Assembly: GCF_003814875.1 (NCBI RefSeq)
Contig: NZ_RKQF01000001.1
Location: 744,001-808,000, forward strand
DNA: 64,000 nucleotides
Source: Streptomyces sp. Ag109_O5-1
Lineage (GTDB): Bacteria > Actinomycetota > Actinomycetes > Streptomycetales > Streptomycetaceae
Reading direction: 5' to 3'
A program made the position numbers and the translations under genes. Within the stretch, counting starts at the first letter, position 1. Each line of letters opens with the position of its first letter. The notes below the pieces were generated by a model. It worked only from the letters and a program-made list of their open reading frames with translations. It had not been told where the DNA came from and did not search any database. Below, piece after piece: positions 43,085 to 51,794 of this stretch.

Positions 43085-44229
43085 CCACCACACTCGAACC
43101 CCCCGTACAGCAGCAGGCCCGGAACGCCACCCGGCCCGTCACCGGTGTCCTCGACATCGACGCGGGCGGGAAGGGGCAGCTGCGGGCCCCTGGCTGCCTG
43201 TCCTCCCCCGGCGACCCCCAGGTCTCCCCCGCACTGATCCGCCGTCACGGCCTGCGCAAGGGCGACCTCGTCGAGGGCGTCCGGGGCGACCAGCGCGCGC
43301 TGACCGAGGTCACGCGCGTCAACGGCCGTACGCCCGAAGACCTGCGCGGCCGCCGCCACTTCCGTGACCTGACCCCGCTGCACCCGCACGAGCGGATCCG
43401 CCTCGAACACCCGGCCTCCGGTCTCGCCGGACGGATCGCCGACCTGTTCGCGCCGGTCGGCAAGGGACAGCGCGGCCTGATCGTGGCCCCGCCGAAGACC
43501 GGCAAGACCGTGCTGCTCCAGCAGCTCGCGGCCGCCGTCGCCGGCAACCACCCGGAGTGCCGTCTGATGGTACTGCTGCTCGACGAGCGCCCCGAGGAAG
43601 TCACCGACATGCGGCGCTCCGTGCAGGGCGAGGTGTACGCCTCCACCTTCGACCGGCCCGCCAAGGAGCACATCGCGCTGGCCGAACTCGTCGTCGAGCG
43701 GGCCAAGCGGCTCGTCGAGGACGGCCAGGACGTCGTCATCCTCCTGGACTCCCTGACCCGGCTCTGCCGGGCCCACAACAACGCGGCCGCCTCCAACGGC
43801 CGTACCCTCAGCGGCGGTGTAGACGCCGGTGCGCTGCTCGGCCCCAAGCGGTTCTTCGGCGCCGCCCGCAAGGCCGAGGAGGGCGGCTCGCTCACCATCC
43901 TGGCCACCGCCCTGGTGGACACCGGCTCCCGGGCCGACGGCTACTTCTTCGAGGAGCTGAAGAGCACCGGCAACATGGAGCTGCGACTGGACCGCGAACT
44001 GGCCTCCCGGCGGGTCTTCCCCGCCCTGGACATCGCCCCCTCCGGTACCCGCCGCGAGGAACTTCTGCTCACCCCGGCCGAGTTGACCGCCGTACGCGGA
44101 CTGCGCCGGGCCCTGCAGAGCCGGGAGGGCACCTCGGGCGGTCTGGAGACGCTGCTGCAGCGGATGCGCGAGACGCCGGACAACGCCACCTTCCTGCGGC
44201 GCGTCCAGCCGACGCTGCCGGCGGGCTGA
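43081..44229 (+). CDS. Transcription termination factor Rho, short paralogue
   Basis: The 382-aa product has the whole Rho motor: P-loop APPKTGKT (136-143), Walker B VVILLD (218-223), Q-loop LSGGVDAG (243-250), [18 protein letters not shown] and the R-loop GTGNMELRL. It is much shorter than the usual streptomycete Rho, which carries a long basic N-terminal insertion. The OB-fold primary RNA site is changed: the E. coli GFGFLR motif reads GKGQLR here (30-35), so both RNA-stacking phenylalanines are missing. A paralogue with altered RNA choice is likely. A weak AAAGGA site 11 bases upstream and a coupled ORF precede the ATG. Confidence 0.87.
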   Translation: MTTTLEPPVQQQARNATRPVTGVLDIDAGGKGQLRAPGCLSSPGDPQVSPALIRRHGLRKGDLVEGVRGDQRALTEVTRVNGRTPEDLRGRRHFRDLTPLHPHERIRLEHPASGLAGRIADLFAPVGKGQRGLIVAPPKTGKTVLLQQLAAAVAGNHPECRLMVLLLDERPEEVTDMRRSVQGEVYASTFDRPAKEHIALAELVVERAKRLVEDGQDVVILLDSLTRLCRAHNNAAASNGRTLSGGVDAGALLGPKRFFGAARKAEEGGSLTILATALVDTGSRADGYFFEELKSTGNMELRLDRELASRRVFPALDIAPSGTRREELLLTPAELTAVRGLRRALQSREGTSGGLETLLQRMRETPDNATFLRRVQPTLPAG

Positions 44230-44230
44230 C

Positions 44231-44285
44231 GCCCGGGCCGTGCGTGCGGCATCCGGGTTGCTCACGTAGTCCTACCGGCCCGGGC
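44231..44285 (+). terminator. Long-range inverted repeat after rho
   Basis: GCCCGGGCC (44231-44239) is repeated as GGCCCGGGC (44277-44285) with a 37-nt spacer, directly after the rho stop. A 9-bp stem of this kind might end rho transcription, though the loop is long. Confidence 0.3.
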
Positions 44286-44323
44286 AGCGCGCCGTACACC
44301 GCCCCCGTTCCTACGTTGATCAT

Positions 44324-45505
44324 ATGACGTTCGGATTCTCTGACCACTTCCCTCGTCGAGTGGCGGTGTCGGCCTGCTCCCTCTGTCTGGCGGGCCTGCT
44401 GGCGCTGACGCCCGGTACGGCCGCCGCCACCACGGGGGCGCTGGATCCGGCTCCGCCCCCGAGGGCGGTGGTGCCGGGGCCGTCGCTGCTCTACCGCTCC
44501 GGCACCCAGGTGCGTCCGCACCTCGGGGCACCCGCGGTACCGGACGTCTCCGCGCTGTCCTGGCTGGTCGCCGACGCGGACAGCGGCCAGGTGCTGGCGG
44601 CGAACGAGGCGCACCTCAGGCTGCCGCCGGCCAGCACGCTGAAGACCCTGTTCGCGCTCACCGTGCTGCCCGTCCTGCCGGCCGGTATGGAACACCGGGT
44701 GAAGGCCGCGGAGTTGGCGGACGTCGCCGAGGGCAGCAGCCTGGTCGGTGTCGAGGAGGGGCACACCTACCGGGTGTCCGACCTGTGGCGCGGGGTCTTC
44801 CTGAGCTCCGGCAACGACGCCGTGCACGTCCTCGCCGCCCTCAACGGGGGCTGGGACCGCACCGTCACCCGGATGCAGACCGAGGCCCGGTCCCTGGGCG
44901 CCCTCGACACCCATGTCGAGTCCCCCGACGGCTATGACGCGCCGGGGCAGGTCTCCTCGGCGTTCGACCTGGCGGTGTTCGGCCGGGCCGGGCTGCGCAA
45001 TCGCGACTTCGCCCGGTACTGCTCCACCGCCGAGGCCCGCTTCCCGGCCGGCGACGGCTGGACGTTCGGCATCGAGAACACCAACCGGCTGCTGACCGGC
45101 GAGGACGGTGTGCCGCGCTACCCCGGCCTGATCGGGATCAAGAACGGCTACACCAGCAACGCCGGCAACACCCTCGTCGCCGCCGCCCGGCGGGGCGGGC
45201 GCACCCTCGTCGTGACGGTGATGAACCCCCAGGACGGCGGCGTGTACGACGAGGCCCGTCAGCTGCTCGACTGGGGCTTCGGCGCGGCCGGGCGGGTGGA
45301 TCCGGTGGGTTCGCTGGACGCTCTGCGGCCCGCCCCCCGGCCGGGACCGAGCACCGCGCCGATGGCGGCGGCCACCGCGCCCGAGGACGACTCCGGCTGG
45401 TCGGACAGCGCCATCGCCGCGGCCTTCGCGGGTCTCGGCGCGGGGGCCGTGGCTCTGGCGATGCGGCTCAAGGGCGACCGCTCCGACAGGTCCCCGCGGG
45501 ACTGA
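44324..45505 (+). CDS. D-alanyl-D-alanine carboxypeptidase (class C PBP)
   Basis: The 393-aa enzyme trims pentapeptides in peptidoglycan. It has a signal peptide (VAVSACSLCLAGLLALTPG, residues 13-31), the SxxK nucleophile S104-T-L-K107, SGN at 162-164, and K273-N-G275 in place of KTG. A C-terminal hydrophobic segment (AAAFAGLGAGAVALAMRL) followed by a basic tail anchors it to the membrane. TACGTT at 44312-44317 followed six bases later by the ATG, and no binding site, suggest a leaderless transcript. The last 247 bases overlap the mannosyltransferase gene on the other strand. Confidence 0.88.
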   Translation: MTFGFSDHFPRRVAVSACSLCLAGLLALTPGTAAATTGALDPAPPPRAVVPGPSLLYRSGTQVRPHLGAPAVPDVSALSWLVADADSGQVLAANEAHLRLPPASTLKTLFALTVLPVLPAGMEHRVKAAELADVAEGSSLVGVEEGHTYRVSDLWRGVFLSSGNDAVHVLAALNGGWDRTVTRMQTEARSLGALDTHVESPDGYDAPGQVSSAFDLAVFGRAGLRNRDFARYCSTAEARFPAGDGWTFGIENTNRLLTGEDGVPRYPGLIGIKNGYTSNAGNTLVAAARRGGRTLVVTVMNPQDGGVYDEARQLLDWGFGAAGRVDPVGSLDALRPAPRPGPSTAPMAAATAPEDDSGWSDSAIAAAFAGLGAGAVALAMRLKGDRSDRSPRD

Positions 45506-46605
45506 CCGGTCGGCAGCCGGAGCAGCAGGCCCAGCGTGATCCAGGTGTAGAGGTTGCTGCCGAGGAACCCGTCGATGCCGGACGCGTCGTCGAACCAGAG
45601 CCACACCACACTGGTGCACATGACCGCGTAGAGGGCGCCCGCGATCCGCGGGTACCCCGCACGGGCCAGGATCGCGAACGACGGCAGCACCCACACCAGA
45701 TGGTGCACCCAGGTGATCGGGCTGACCAGGCAGGCGGCGAGACCGGTGAGCGCGAACGCGGCCGTCCAGTCCCCGGCCGCCAGGGCCTTGTGGGTCCGCC
45801 ACGCCCACACGGCGAGGGTGAGCAGCACCGCCGTCGCCCACAGCGGCTTGTCCGGATGCCCGAGCCGGGCCAGTACACCCTGCAGCGACTGGTTCGACAC
45901 ATAGTCGAGCCGGCCGACCCTGCTGGTGTCCCAGAGCGCCTGCGTCCAGTAGAAGCGGGACGCCTTCGGGTCGGCCCAGGCGGCGAGACCGGTGGCGGCG
46001 AGCGCCACCGCCGTGGCCGTCGCCGCCGCCCGCCACCTACGCGCGAGCAGCAGCATGCCGATGAACAGCGCAGGCGTGAGCTTGACCGCGGCGGCCAGCC
46101 CGATCCCGGCCCCTGCCCAGCGGCCCCGCCCGCTGCGCAGCAGACAGCAGTCCACCAGCACCAGGGCGAGCAGTATCACGTTCACCTGGCCGAAGCTGAA
46201 GGTGTCCCGCAAGGGCTCGAACAGCGCCAGCGCGCACAGGGTCAGGGCCCAGCGGTACCAGCCCCACCGCCGCCAGCCCGGCCCGGCCAGGATCCGCAGC
46301 ACGAAGGCCAGCGCGGCCAGGTTCAGCACCAGCGAGACGGCGATGGCCAGGTGCAGCCCCACCAGCGCCATGGGCAGCATGCCGAGCGCGGCGAACGGCG
46401 GATAGGTGAACCCGTAGGCCGTCCCGGGCACCCGGTAGTCGTAGATCCGCCCGCCGTGGTGCACCCAGGTGTGCACGGTGCCGTAGTACACGCGCAGGTC
46501 GAACCAGTCGCGCAGCAGCGGCACGGTGGCCGTGAACACGGTCACGGCGGCGACGAGGACCAGGACGAGCAGCAGCCTCCCCCGGTCGGTACGCGGTCCG
46601 CTCAT
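45259..46605 (-). CDS. Polyprenol-phosphate mannosyltransferase, GT87 (DUF2029) family
   Basis: This 448-aa integral membrane protein has about nine to eleven helices. The family signature after the first helix is LRVYYGTVHTWVHHGGRIYDYRVPGTAYGFTYPPF, holding the catalytic Asp/Glu-type loop facing outside. The last helix ends near residue 365. A further tail of about 82 residues is coded antisense to the carboxypeptidase C-terminus and looks disordered. Members add mannose from polyprenol phosphate mannose to lipoglycans. It overlaps the MptB-like gene by four bases. Confidence 0.82.
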   Translation of the reverse strand: MSGPRTDRGRLLLVLVLVAAVTVFTATVPLLRDWFDLRVYYGTVHTWVHHGGRIYDYRVPGTAYGFTYPPFAALGMLPMALVGLHLAIAVSLVLNLAALAFVLRILAGPGWRRWGWYRWALTLCALALFEPLRDTFSFGQVNVILLALVLVDCCLLRSGRGRWAGAGIGLAAAVKLTPALFIGMLLLARRWRAAATATAVALAATGLAAWADPKASRFYWTQALWDTSRVGRLDYVSNQSLQGVLARLGHPDKPLWATAVLLTLAVWAWRTHKALAAGDWTAAFALTGLAACLVSPITWVHHLVWVLPSFAILARAGYPRIAGALYAVMCTSVVWLWFDDASGIDGFLGSNLYTWITLGLLLRLPTGQSRGDLSERSPLSRIARATAPAPRPAKAAAMALSDQPESSSGAVAAAIGAVLGPGRGAGRRASSEPTGSTRPAAPKPQSSS

Positions 46606-47996
46606 GCCGTACGTCCCACGGCCGGGGCCTGCGCGGCCTGGTGGGCCTGCCAGAGCACGACCACCCCGAGCACCCCGCCGGAGACGGCGAGAACCAACTG
46701 GCCGACGTCAGCGGGTCCGCCGCTGGGCAGCACGGCGAGGGCGAGCACCCCGGTGACGGCGGCCACCCGGTGCCGTACCGAGGTGCTGGGTGCGGCGGCC
46801 GCTATCAGGAACAGGCCCCAGATCGCGTACCAGGGCCGGATCGCCGGGCCGAACGCGGCCACCGCGGCCAGGCTCAGCCCCAGGGCGTAGACCGGGCGGG
46901 GCCGCAGCCGGACCCATATCAGCAGCACGGTCACGGCGGTCAGCGCGAGCCCGAGCAGATGCCAGGCCGGGACGGCCAGCGGCGCCAGGCCGCTGCCGAG
47001 GTGTTCGAGCAGCGCGCCGGTGGCCCGGCCGAGCAGGCTGCTGAGCGCCCAGTTGTGCGGGGAGACGGGCGTGTCGAGCGCCCTTATCCACCCGTACCCG
47101 GTTCCGGCGACTGCGGTCGCGACCACCGTCGTGGCCCCGGACGCGGCCGCCGTGATGAGAGTGGCGCGTACCGGGCTGCGGCCCTTGCGCGTCTGTACGA
47201 CGATCACGGCCAGCAGGCCCAGCGCGGCGGGCGCCTTCACCAGCGCCGCGAGCGTGACGAGCACGGCTCCGAGGATCGGCCAGCGGCCCAGCGCCGCGAC
47301 CAGGCCGAGGCCGAGCAGTCCGAGCATGATCGCGTCGTTGTGGGCGCCGGCGACCAGGTGCAGCAGCACGAGCGGGTTGAGGGCGCCGAGCCAGAGCGCG
47401 GCGGCCGGGTCGGCGCCGCTGTGCCGGGCGAGCCGGGGCAGTGCGGCCGCCATCAGGCCGACGCCGAACAGGGCCACCAGGCGCATCCCGAAGAGGCCGG
47501 CCGGGAGTTCGCCCCGGGTCAGCCCGGACAGCAGCGAGGCCATCCCCATGAAGGCGGGGCCGTACGGGGCGGCGGTGTTCTGCCACACCGGCGCGACCTC
47601 GTCGGCCAGCGGACCGCCGAGCTGGGCGGGGCCGGACGTGTAGACGTCCATGTGCGCGTCCACCATCGCGCCCTGGGCGAGGTAGCTGTAGACGTCCCGG
47701 CTGAACAGCGGCGGCGCGAGCAGCAGCGGGGCCGCCCAGACGGCGAGGACCAGCAGCAGCTGTCGCGGGGTGGGTGGCGCTGCGCTGCGCACGAGGCGGC
47801 CGAGCAGCAGCCACGCCGCTATCAGCAGTACGACGCCGAAGTAGACACCGACCAGGCCGAACGCCGCCTGTACGGGGCTGGGTGCGAGCAGATCCTCCAC
47901 GGGCAGGGCGCCGGCGGTCTCACCTCCCAGCGCGAGGAAGGCGGTGCCTGCCAGTCCCAGAACCTGGCAGCGGCGTAGATCGACGGGGAAAGCCAT
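46602..47996 (-). CDS. mptB: MptB-like alpha-1,6-mannosyltransferase
   Basis: The 464-aa polytopic membrane protein (about 13 helices) matches MptB of the GT-C superfamily: PPLFSRDVYSYLAQGAMV with the catalytic Asp region, NTAAPYGPAFMGMAS, LNPLVLLHLVAGAHNDA and AVLVTLAALVKAPAAL. In mycobacteria MptB begins the mannan backbone of lipomannan from decaprenyl phosphomannose. The start is unclear: ATG 47996 and GTG 48005 both lack a good binding site. The gene is the first of a two-gene unit with the GT87 enzyme, so together they could build an envelope mannan. Confidence 0.85.
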   Translation of the reverse strand: MAFPVDLRRCQVLGLAGTAFLALGGETAGALPVEDLLAPSPVQAAFGLVGVYFGVVLLIAAWLLLGRLVRSAAPPTPRQLLLVLAVWAAPLLLAPPLFSRDVYSYLAQGAMVDAHMDVYTSGPAQLGGPLADEVAPVWQNTAAPYGPAFMGMASLLSGLTRGELPAGLFGMRLVALFGVGLMAAALPRLARHSGADPAAALWLGALNPLVLLHLVAGAHNDAIMLGLLGLGLVAALGRWPILGAVLVTLAALVKAPAALGLLAVIVVQTRKGRSPVRATLITAAASGATTVVATAVAGTGYGWIRALDTPVSPHNWALSSLLGRATGALLEHLGSGLAPLAVPAWHLLGLALTAVTVLLIWVRLRPRPVYALGLSLAAVAAFGPAIRPWYAIWGLFLIAAAAPSTSVRHRVAAVTGVLALAVLPSGGPADVGQLVLAVSGGVLGVVVLWQAHQAAQAPAVGRTA

Positions 47997-48116
47997 GGCC
48001 AACACTGGGTCAGCGTGTCAATGGTGGGTGGCCGGAAAGCGACGGGGTGTTTTCCTGGGGGCGGCCTGGCTGTTACCTGTGGGGGGTGGCTGCGTTGTCG
48101 GGTGCGGGTGGGTGGG

Positions 48117-48182
48117 GGCTGGTCGCGCAGTTCCTCCCCCAGCCTTCGGCCGGGGGTACCCCCAGCGCCCCGTCAGGGCGCT
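48117..48182 (+). repeat. 66-bp extragenic repeat, copy A
   Basis: The sequence runs from GGCTGGTCGCGCAG through CCTTCGGCCGGGGGTACCCC to a hairpin AGCGCCC...GGGCGCT. It is nearly identical to the reverse complement of copy B at 50625-50691. The last two bases form part of the glutaminase stop codon. It contains the palindrome GGGGGTACCCCC. Confidence 0.75.
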
Positions 48183-49119
48183 AGAACACCGACAGGCCTG
48201 TCAAAGTGGTGAAGCGGTCCAGCGCCGCCACTCCCGCCACCGAGTTGCCCCTTTCATCCAGCCCCGGGCTCCACACGCAGATCGCACAACGGCCCGGCAC
48301 CACGGCGATGATGCCGCCGCCCACCCCGCTCTTTCCCGGCAGGCCCACCCGGTACGCGAAGTCGCCCGCCGCGTCGTACGTGCCGCAGGTCAGCATCACC
48401 GCGTTGACCTGCTTCGCCTGGCTTCTGGTCAGCAGGCGGGTGCCGTCGGCGCGGATGCCGTGGCGGGCCAGGAACGTGGTCGCCAGGGCGAGGTCGGCGC
48501 AGGAGGCGGCCACCGAGCACTGGCGGAAGTACTGGTCGAGCAGGACCGGGATGTCGTTGTCGATGTTGCCGTAGGAGGCCATGAAGTGGGCCAGCGCGGC
48601 GTTGCGGTCGCCGTGCTGGGACTCCGAGGCGGCCACCTCCTTGTCGAAGTCCAGGGAGGCGTTGCCGCTCTCGGCGCGCAGGAAGGAGAGCAGTTCCCCG
48701 GCGGCGTCCCCGGTACGGGTCTGGAGGCGGTCGGTGACGACGAGGGCGCCGGCGTTGATGAAGGGGTTGCGCGGGATGCCCTGCTCGTACTCCAGCTGGA
48801 CCAGGGAGTTGAACGGGTTGCCGGAGGGTTCACGGCCGACGTGTTCCCAGAGTTCGTCGCCCTCGCGGGAGAGGTCCAGGGCGAGGGTGAAGACCTTGGT
48901 GATGGACTGCGTGGAGAACGGCTGCCGCCACTCCCCCACGCCGTAGACCGTGCCGTCCAGTTCGGCGACCGCCATGCCGAAGCTGCGCGGATCGCAGGCG
49001 GCGAGGGCCGGGATGTAGTCGGCGGGGCGGCCGCGGCCGGGCGTGCGGCCTATCTCCTCGGCGATGCGCTCCAGGACCGGCAGGAAGGCGGGGGACGACG
49101 ACATTGTCATGATCACCAT
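48181..49119 (-). CDS. glsA: Glutaminase A
   Basis: The 312-aa product is a serine-dependent glutaminase: ESQHGDRNAAL, Ser-x-x-Lys in STQSITKVF (about 69-77), SGNPFNSLVQLEYEQGIPRNPFINAGALV and LTCGTYDAAGDFAYRVGLPGKSGVGGGI. It converts glutamine to glutamate and ammonia in the cytosol. ATG 49119 is preceded by GGAGG at four bases; in-frame starts a few codons in are possible. It lies 36 bases after aspA on the same strand and probably belongs to that transcript. The stop overlaps extragenic repeat A. Confidence 0.9.
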   Translation of the reverse strand: MVIMTMSSSPAFLPVLERIAEEIGRTPGRGRPADYIPALAACDPRSFGMAVAELDGTVYGVGEWRQPFSTQSITKVFTLALDLSREGDELWEHVGREPSGNPFNSLVQLEYEQGIPRNPFINAGALVVTDRLQTRTGDAAGELLSFLRAESGNASLDFDKEVAASESQHGDRNAALAHFMASYGNIDNDIPVLLDQYFRQCSVAASCADLALATTFLARHGIRADGTRLLTRSQAKQVNAVMLTCGTYDAAGDFAYRVGLPGKSGVGGGIIAVVPGRCAICVWSPGLDERGNSVAGVAALDRFTTLTGLSVF

Positions 49120-49155
49120 TGTGCCTCCATGCCGGTCCTGGTGGGTACTCGCAGG

Positions 49156-50571
49156 TCAGGCGAGGGGCGACCCGCTGCCGGCGACGACCTCGGGGCGCAG
49201 CAGGGCCGCGAGCCGTTCGGCGGGCAACAGGCCCTTCTCCAGGACGAGTTCGGCCACACCGCGGCCGGTGACGAGGGCCTCCTTGGCGATGTCGGTGGCC
49301 GCCGTGTACCCGATGTACGGGTTGAGGGCGGTGACCAGACCGATGGAGTTCTCGACGGTGGCGCGCAGCACGTCGGTGTTGGCGGTGATGCCGTCGACGC
49401 ACCGCTCGGCCAGCGTCAGGCAGGCGTTCCGCAAGTGCGTGATGCTCTCCGAAAGGGAGTGCAGAATGATCGGCTCGAACGCGTTGAGCTGGAGCTGTCC
49501 GGCCTCGGCGGCCATGGTGATGGCGACGTCGTTGCCGATGACCTCGAAGGCGACCTGGTTGACGACCTCGGGGATGACCGGGTTGACCTTGCCGGGCATG
49601 ATCGAGGAACCGGCCTGCACCGGCGGCAGGTTGATCTCGCCGAGCCCCGCACGCGGCCCGGACGACAGCAGCCGCAGGTCGTTGCAGCTCTTGCTCAGCT
49701 TGACCGCGATCCGCTTGAGGACGCCGGACATCTGGACGAAGGCCCCGCAGTCCTGGGTCGCCTCGACCAGGTTGGCGGCGGTGACCAGGGGCAGCCCGGT
49801 GATCTCGGCGAGGTGGCGGCGGGCCGACTCGGCGTATCCGGCGGGCGCGTTGAGGCCGGTGCCGATGGCGGTGGCGCCGAGGTTGATCTCGTGGATCAGC
49901 TCGACGGCCTCGGCGAGCCGGCTGCGGTCCTCGTCGAGCATGACGGCGAAGGTGGAGAACTCCTGCCCGAGCGTCATGGGCACCGCGTCCTGCAACTGCG
50001 TGCGGCCCATCTTCAGGACGTCACGGAACTCGACGGCCTTGCGCCCGAAGGAGTCCTGCAGCACGGCCATCGCCCGGAGCAGACCGCGCACCGCGAAGAC
50101 GGTCGCGATCTTGACGGCGGTCGGGTAGACGTCGTTGGTGGACTGACCGAGGTTGACGTCCTCGTTGGGGTGCAGGTACTCGTACTGCCCCTTCTCGTGC
50201 CCGAGCAGCTCCAGCGCCCGGTTCGCCACGACCTCGTTGGCGTTCATGTTCGTCGAGGTGCCGGCGCCGCCCTGGATGACGTCGACGACGAACTGGTCGT
50301 GCAGCTTGCCGTCCCGGATCTCCCGGCAGGCGGTGACGATGGCGGCGGCCTTCGCGGGCGCCAGCAGCCCCAGTTCCTCGTTGGCGAGGGCGGCGGCCTC
50401 CTTGACGGCGGCGAGGGCGTCGATCAGATGCGGGTAGGCGGAGATCGGCTTGCCGGTGATGGGGAAGTTCTCCGTGGCACGCAGGGTGTGCACACCCCAG
50501 TACGCGTCGACGGGCACGTCACGGTCGCCGAGCAGATCGTGTTCGCTACGGGTGACGAGAGTGGTGGTCAT
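49156..50571 (-). CDS. aspA: Aspartate ammonia-lyase
   Basis: The 471-aa enzyme is a fumarase/aspartase homotetramer subunit. Signature GSSIMPGKVNPV is at about 316-327, ESITHLRNACLTLAERCVDGITANTD is near 397, and GRTQLQDAVPMTLGQEFSTFA near 188-208. It converts aspartate to fumarate and ammonia. It is the gene after the asparaginase on the strand, separated by 163 bases with extragenic repeat B, and precedes glsA. Together with the asparaginase it turns asparagine into fumarate and two ammonia molecules. Confidence 0.92.
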   Translation of the reverse strand: MTTTLVTRSEHDLLGDRDVPVDAYWGVHTLRATENFPITGKPISAYPHLIDALAAVKEAAALANEELGLLAPAKAAAIVTACREIRDGKLHDQFVVDVIQGGAGTSTNMNANEVVANRALELLGHEKGQYEYLHPNEDVNLGQSTNDVYPTAVKIATVFAVRGLLRAMAVLQDSFGRKAVEFRDVLKMGRTQLQDAVPMTLGQEFSTFAVMLDEDRSRLAEAVELIHEINLGATAIGTGLNAPAGYAESARRHLAEITGLPLVTAANLVEATQDCGAFVQMSGVLKRIAVKLSKSCNDLRLLSSGPRAGLGEINLPPVQAGSSIMPGKVNPVIPEVVNQVAFEVIGNDVAITMAAEAGQLQLNAFEPIILHSLSESITHLRNACLTLAERCVDGITANTDVLRATVENSIGLVTALNPYIGYTAATDIAKEALVTGRGVAELVLEKGLLPAERLAALLRPEVVAGSGSPLA

Positions 50572-50624
50572 GAGGGTAGGAATTCCTCTTTCGGAGGGAG
50601 TTGTTTTTCAAGGCACGGCACTGA

Positions 50625-50691
50625 AGCGCCCCGTCAGGGGCGCTGGGGGTACCCCCGGCCGAAGGCTGGGGGAGGAACTACGCGACCAGCC
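50625..50691 (-). repeat. 66-bp extragenic repeat, copy B (inverted to A)
   Basis: In reverse complement this matches copy A almost base for base, with differences only in one C/T and in the terminal hairpin loop. It lies 44 bases downstream of the asparaginase stop, so it may terminate or insulate that transcript from aspA. Confidence 0.75.
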
Positions 50692-50734
50692 ACAACGGAC
50701 CCGCAGCCGCCGACCGACAAGTCGGCCCACCCCA

Positions 50735-51751
50735 CTACGCGCAGGCCGGAGCCGAAACCGGCTCCAGCGACCGGACAGGCCGCACACACCCGACCGGCCG
50801 CCCACCCCCGAGCAGCGCCTCACCGGCGAACTCGGTCAGCAGCTCCGGAGCAACTCCGGCCCGCGCCAACGCCGCCGCGGCCACCGGCACCCGCGCCCGG
50901 TTCGCCCCGTCGGCGATCTTCACGGCCACGGCCCGCCCGTCCGGCAGCGCCGCGACCTCGACGCCCTCGAAGCCGTCCTTGGCGAGCAGCCCCGGCACGG
51001 CCCGCATCAGCGCGGCCACGTCACGCCCGGCACCGGACGCCATCTCGGCGTGCTCGCGCATCGCGTCGGCGACCCGAGCCTCGGGCGTACCCGGCGCGGC
51101 GGCGACGATCCGCGACACCGCGCGGGCCAGCCCGTGCAGGGAGATGGAGAACAGCGGCGCACCGCAGCCGTCCACCGACGTACGGGCGATCCGCTGCCCG
51201 GTCAGGTCCTCGACGATCTCGGCGATCGCCTGCTGGAGCGGATGGGCCGGATCGAGGTAGTCGTCCAGCGACCAGCCGTTCAGCTTGGCTGTCCACAGCA
51301 TCGCCGCGTGCTTGCCGGAGCAGTTCTGGGCGAGCCTCGACGGCAGCCGGCCCTCCCGCACCCAGGTGTCCCGCACGACCGGGTCGTACGGCATGTCGGG
51401 CACGTTGCGCAGGTCGTCCTCCGCCAGTCCGGCGAGTTCGAGCATGCGCCGGGTCCCGGCGAGGTGGCGTTCCTCGCCGGAGTGGCTGGCGGCGGCCAGC
51501 GAGAGCAGGTCGCCGTCGAGGGGCAGCCCGGCCCGCAGCATGGCCACGGCCTGGACGGGCTTGAGGGCCGAGCGCGGGTAGAACGCGGCCTCGATGTCGC
51601 CGAGCTGGAACTGGACCTCTCCGTCGGCGCCGAGGACGGCGACGGAACCGTAGTGGATGCCCTCGACGACCCCGTCGCGTATGAGGTGGGCGACGGGGGC
51701 GTGGAGGGGTTCACGGACGATGGGTGCGTCCGCGGGGGAACTGCTGTACAT
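50735..51751 (-). CDS. L-asparaginase, AnsA/rhizobial (PF06089) type
   Basis: This 338-aa enzyme is of the plant-unrelated, rhizobial asparaginase family: FYPRSALKPVQAVAMLRAGL, ASHSGEERHL, NCSGKHAAML with the conserved Ser-Gly-Lys, and SVDGCGAPLFSISLHGLARA. It hydrolyses asparagine to aspartate and ammonia and is distinct from E. coli asparaginases I and II. ATG 51751 is used; a GTG three bases earlier is also possible. It lies 43 bases after the permease and before repeat B. Confidence 0.87.
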   Translation of the reverse strand: MYSSSPADAPIVREPLHAPVAHLIRDGVVEGIHYGSVAVLGADGEVQFQLGDIEAAFYPRSALKPVQAVAMLRAGLPLDGDLLSLAAASHSGEERHLAGTRRMLELAGLAEDDLRNVPDMPYDPVVRDTWVREGRLPSRLAQNCSGKHAAMLWTAKLNGWSLDDYLDPAHPLQQAIAEIVEDLTGQRIARTSVDGCGAPLFSISLHGLARAVSRIVAAAPGTPEARVADAMREHAEMASGAGRDVAALMRAVPGLLAKDGFEGVEVAALPDGRAVAVKIADGANRARVPVAAAALARAGVAPELLTEFAGEALLGGGRPVGCVRPVRSLEPVSAPACA

Positions 51752-51794
51752 CACTTCCTGGTCTCGGGTGAGTCGGGACGGACCGGTTCGCGGT

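Noticed and set aside
47944..51564. 1206-codon open frame on the plus strand
   Set aside because: It runs antisense to glsA, aspA and the asparaginase gene, whose motifs are intact, and its predicted sequence is low-complexity, as expected from GC-rich shadow frames.
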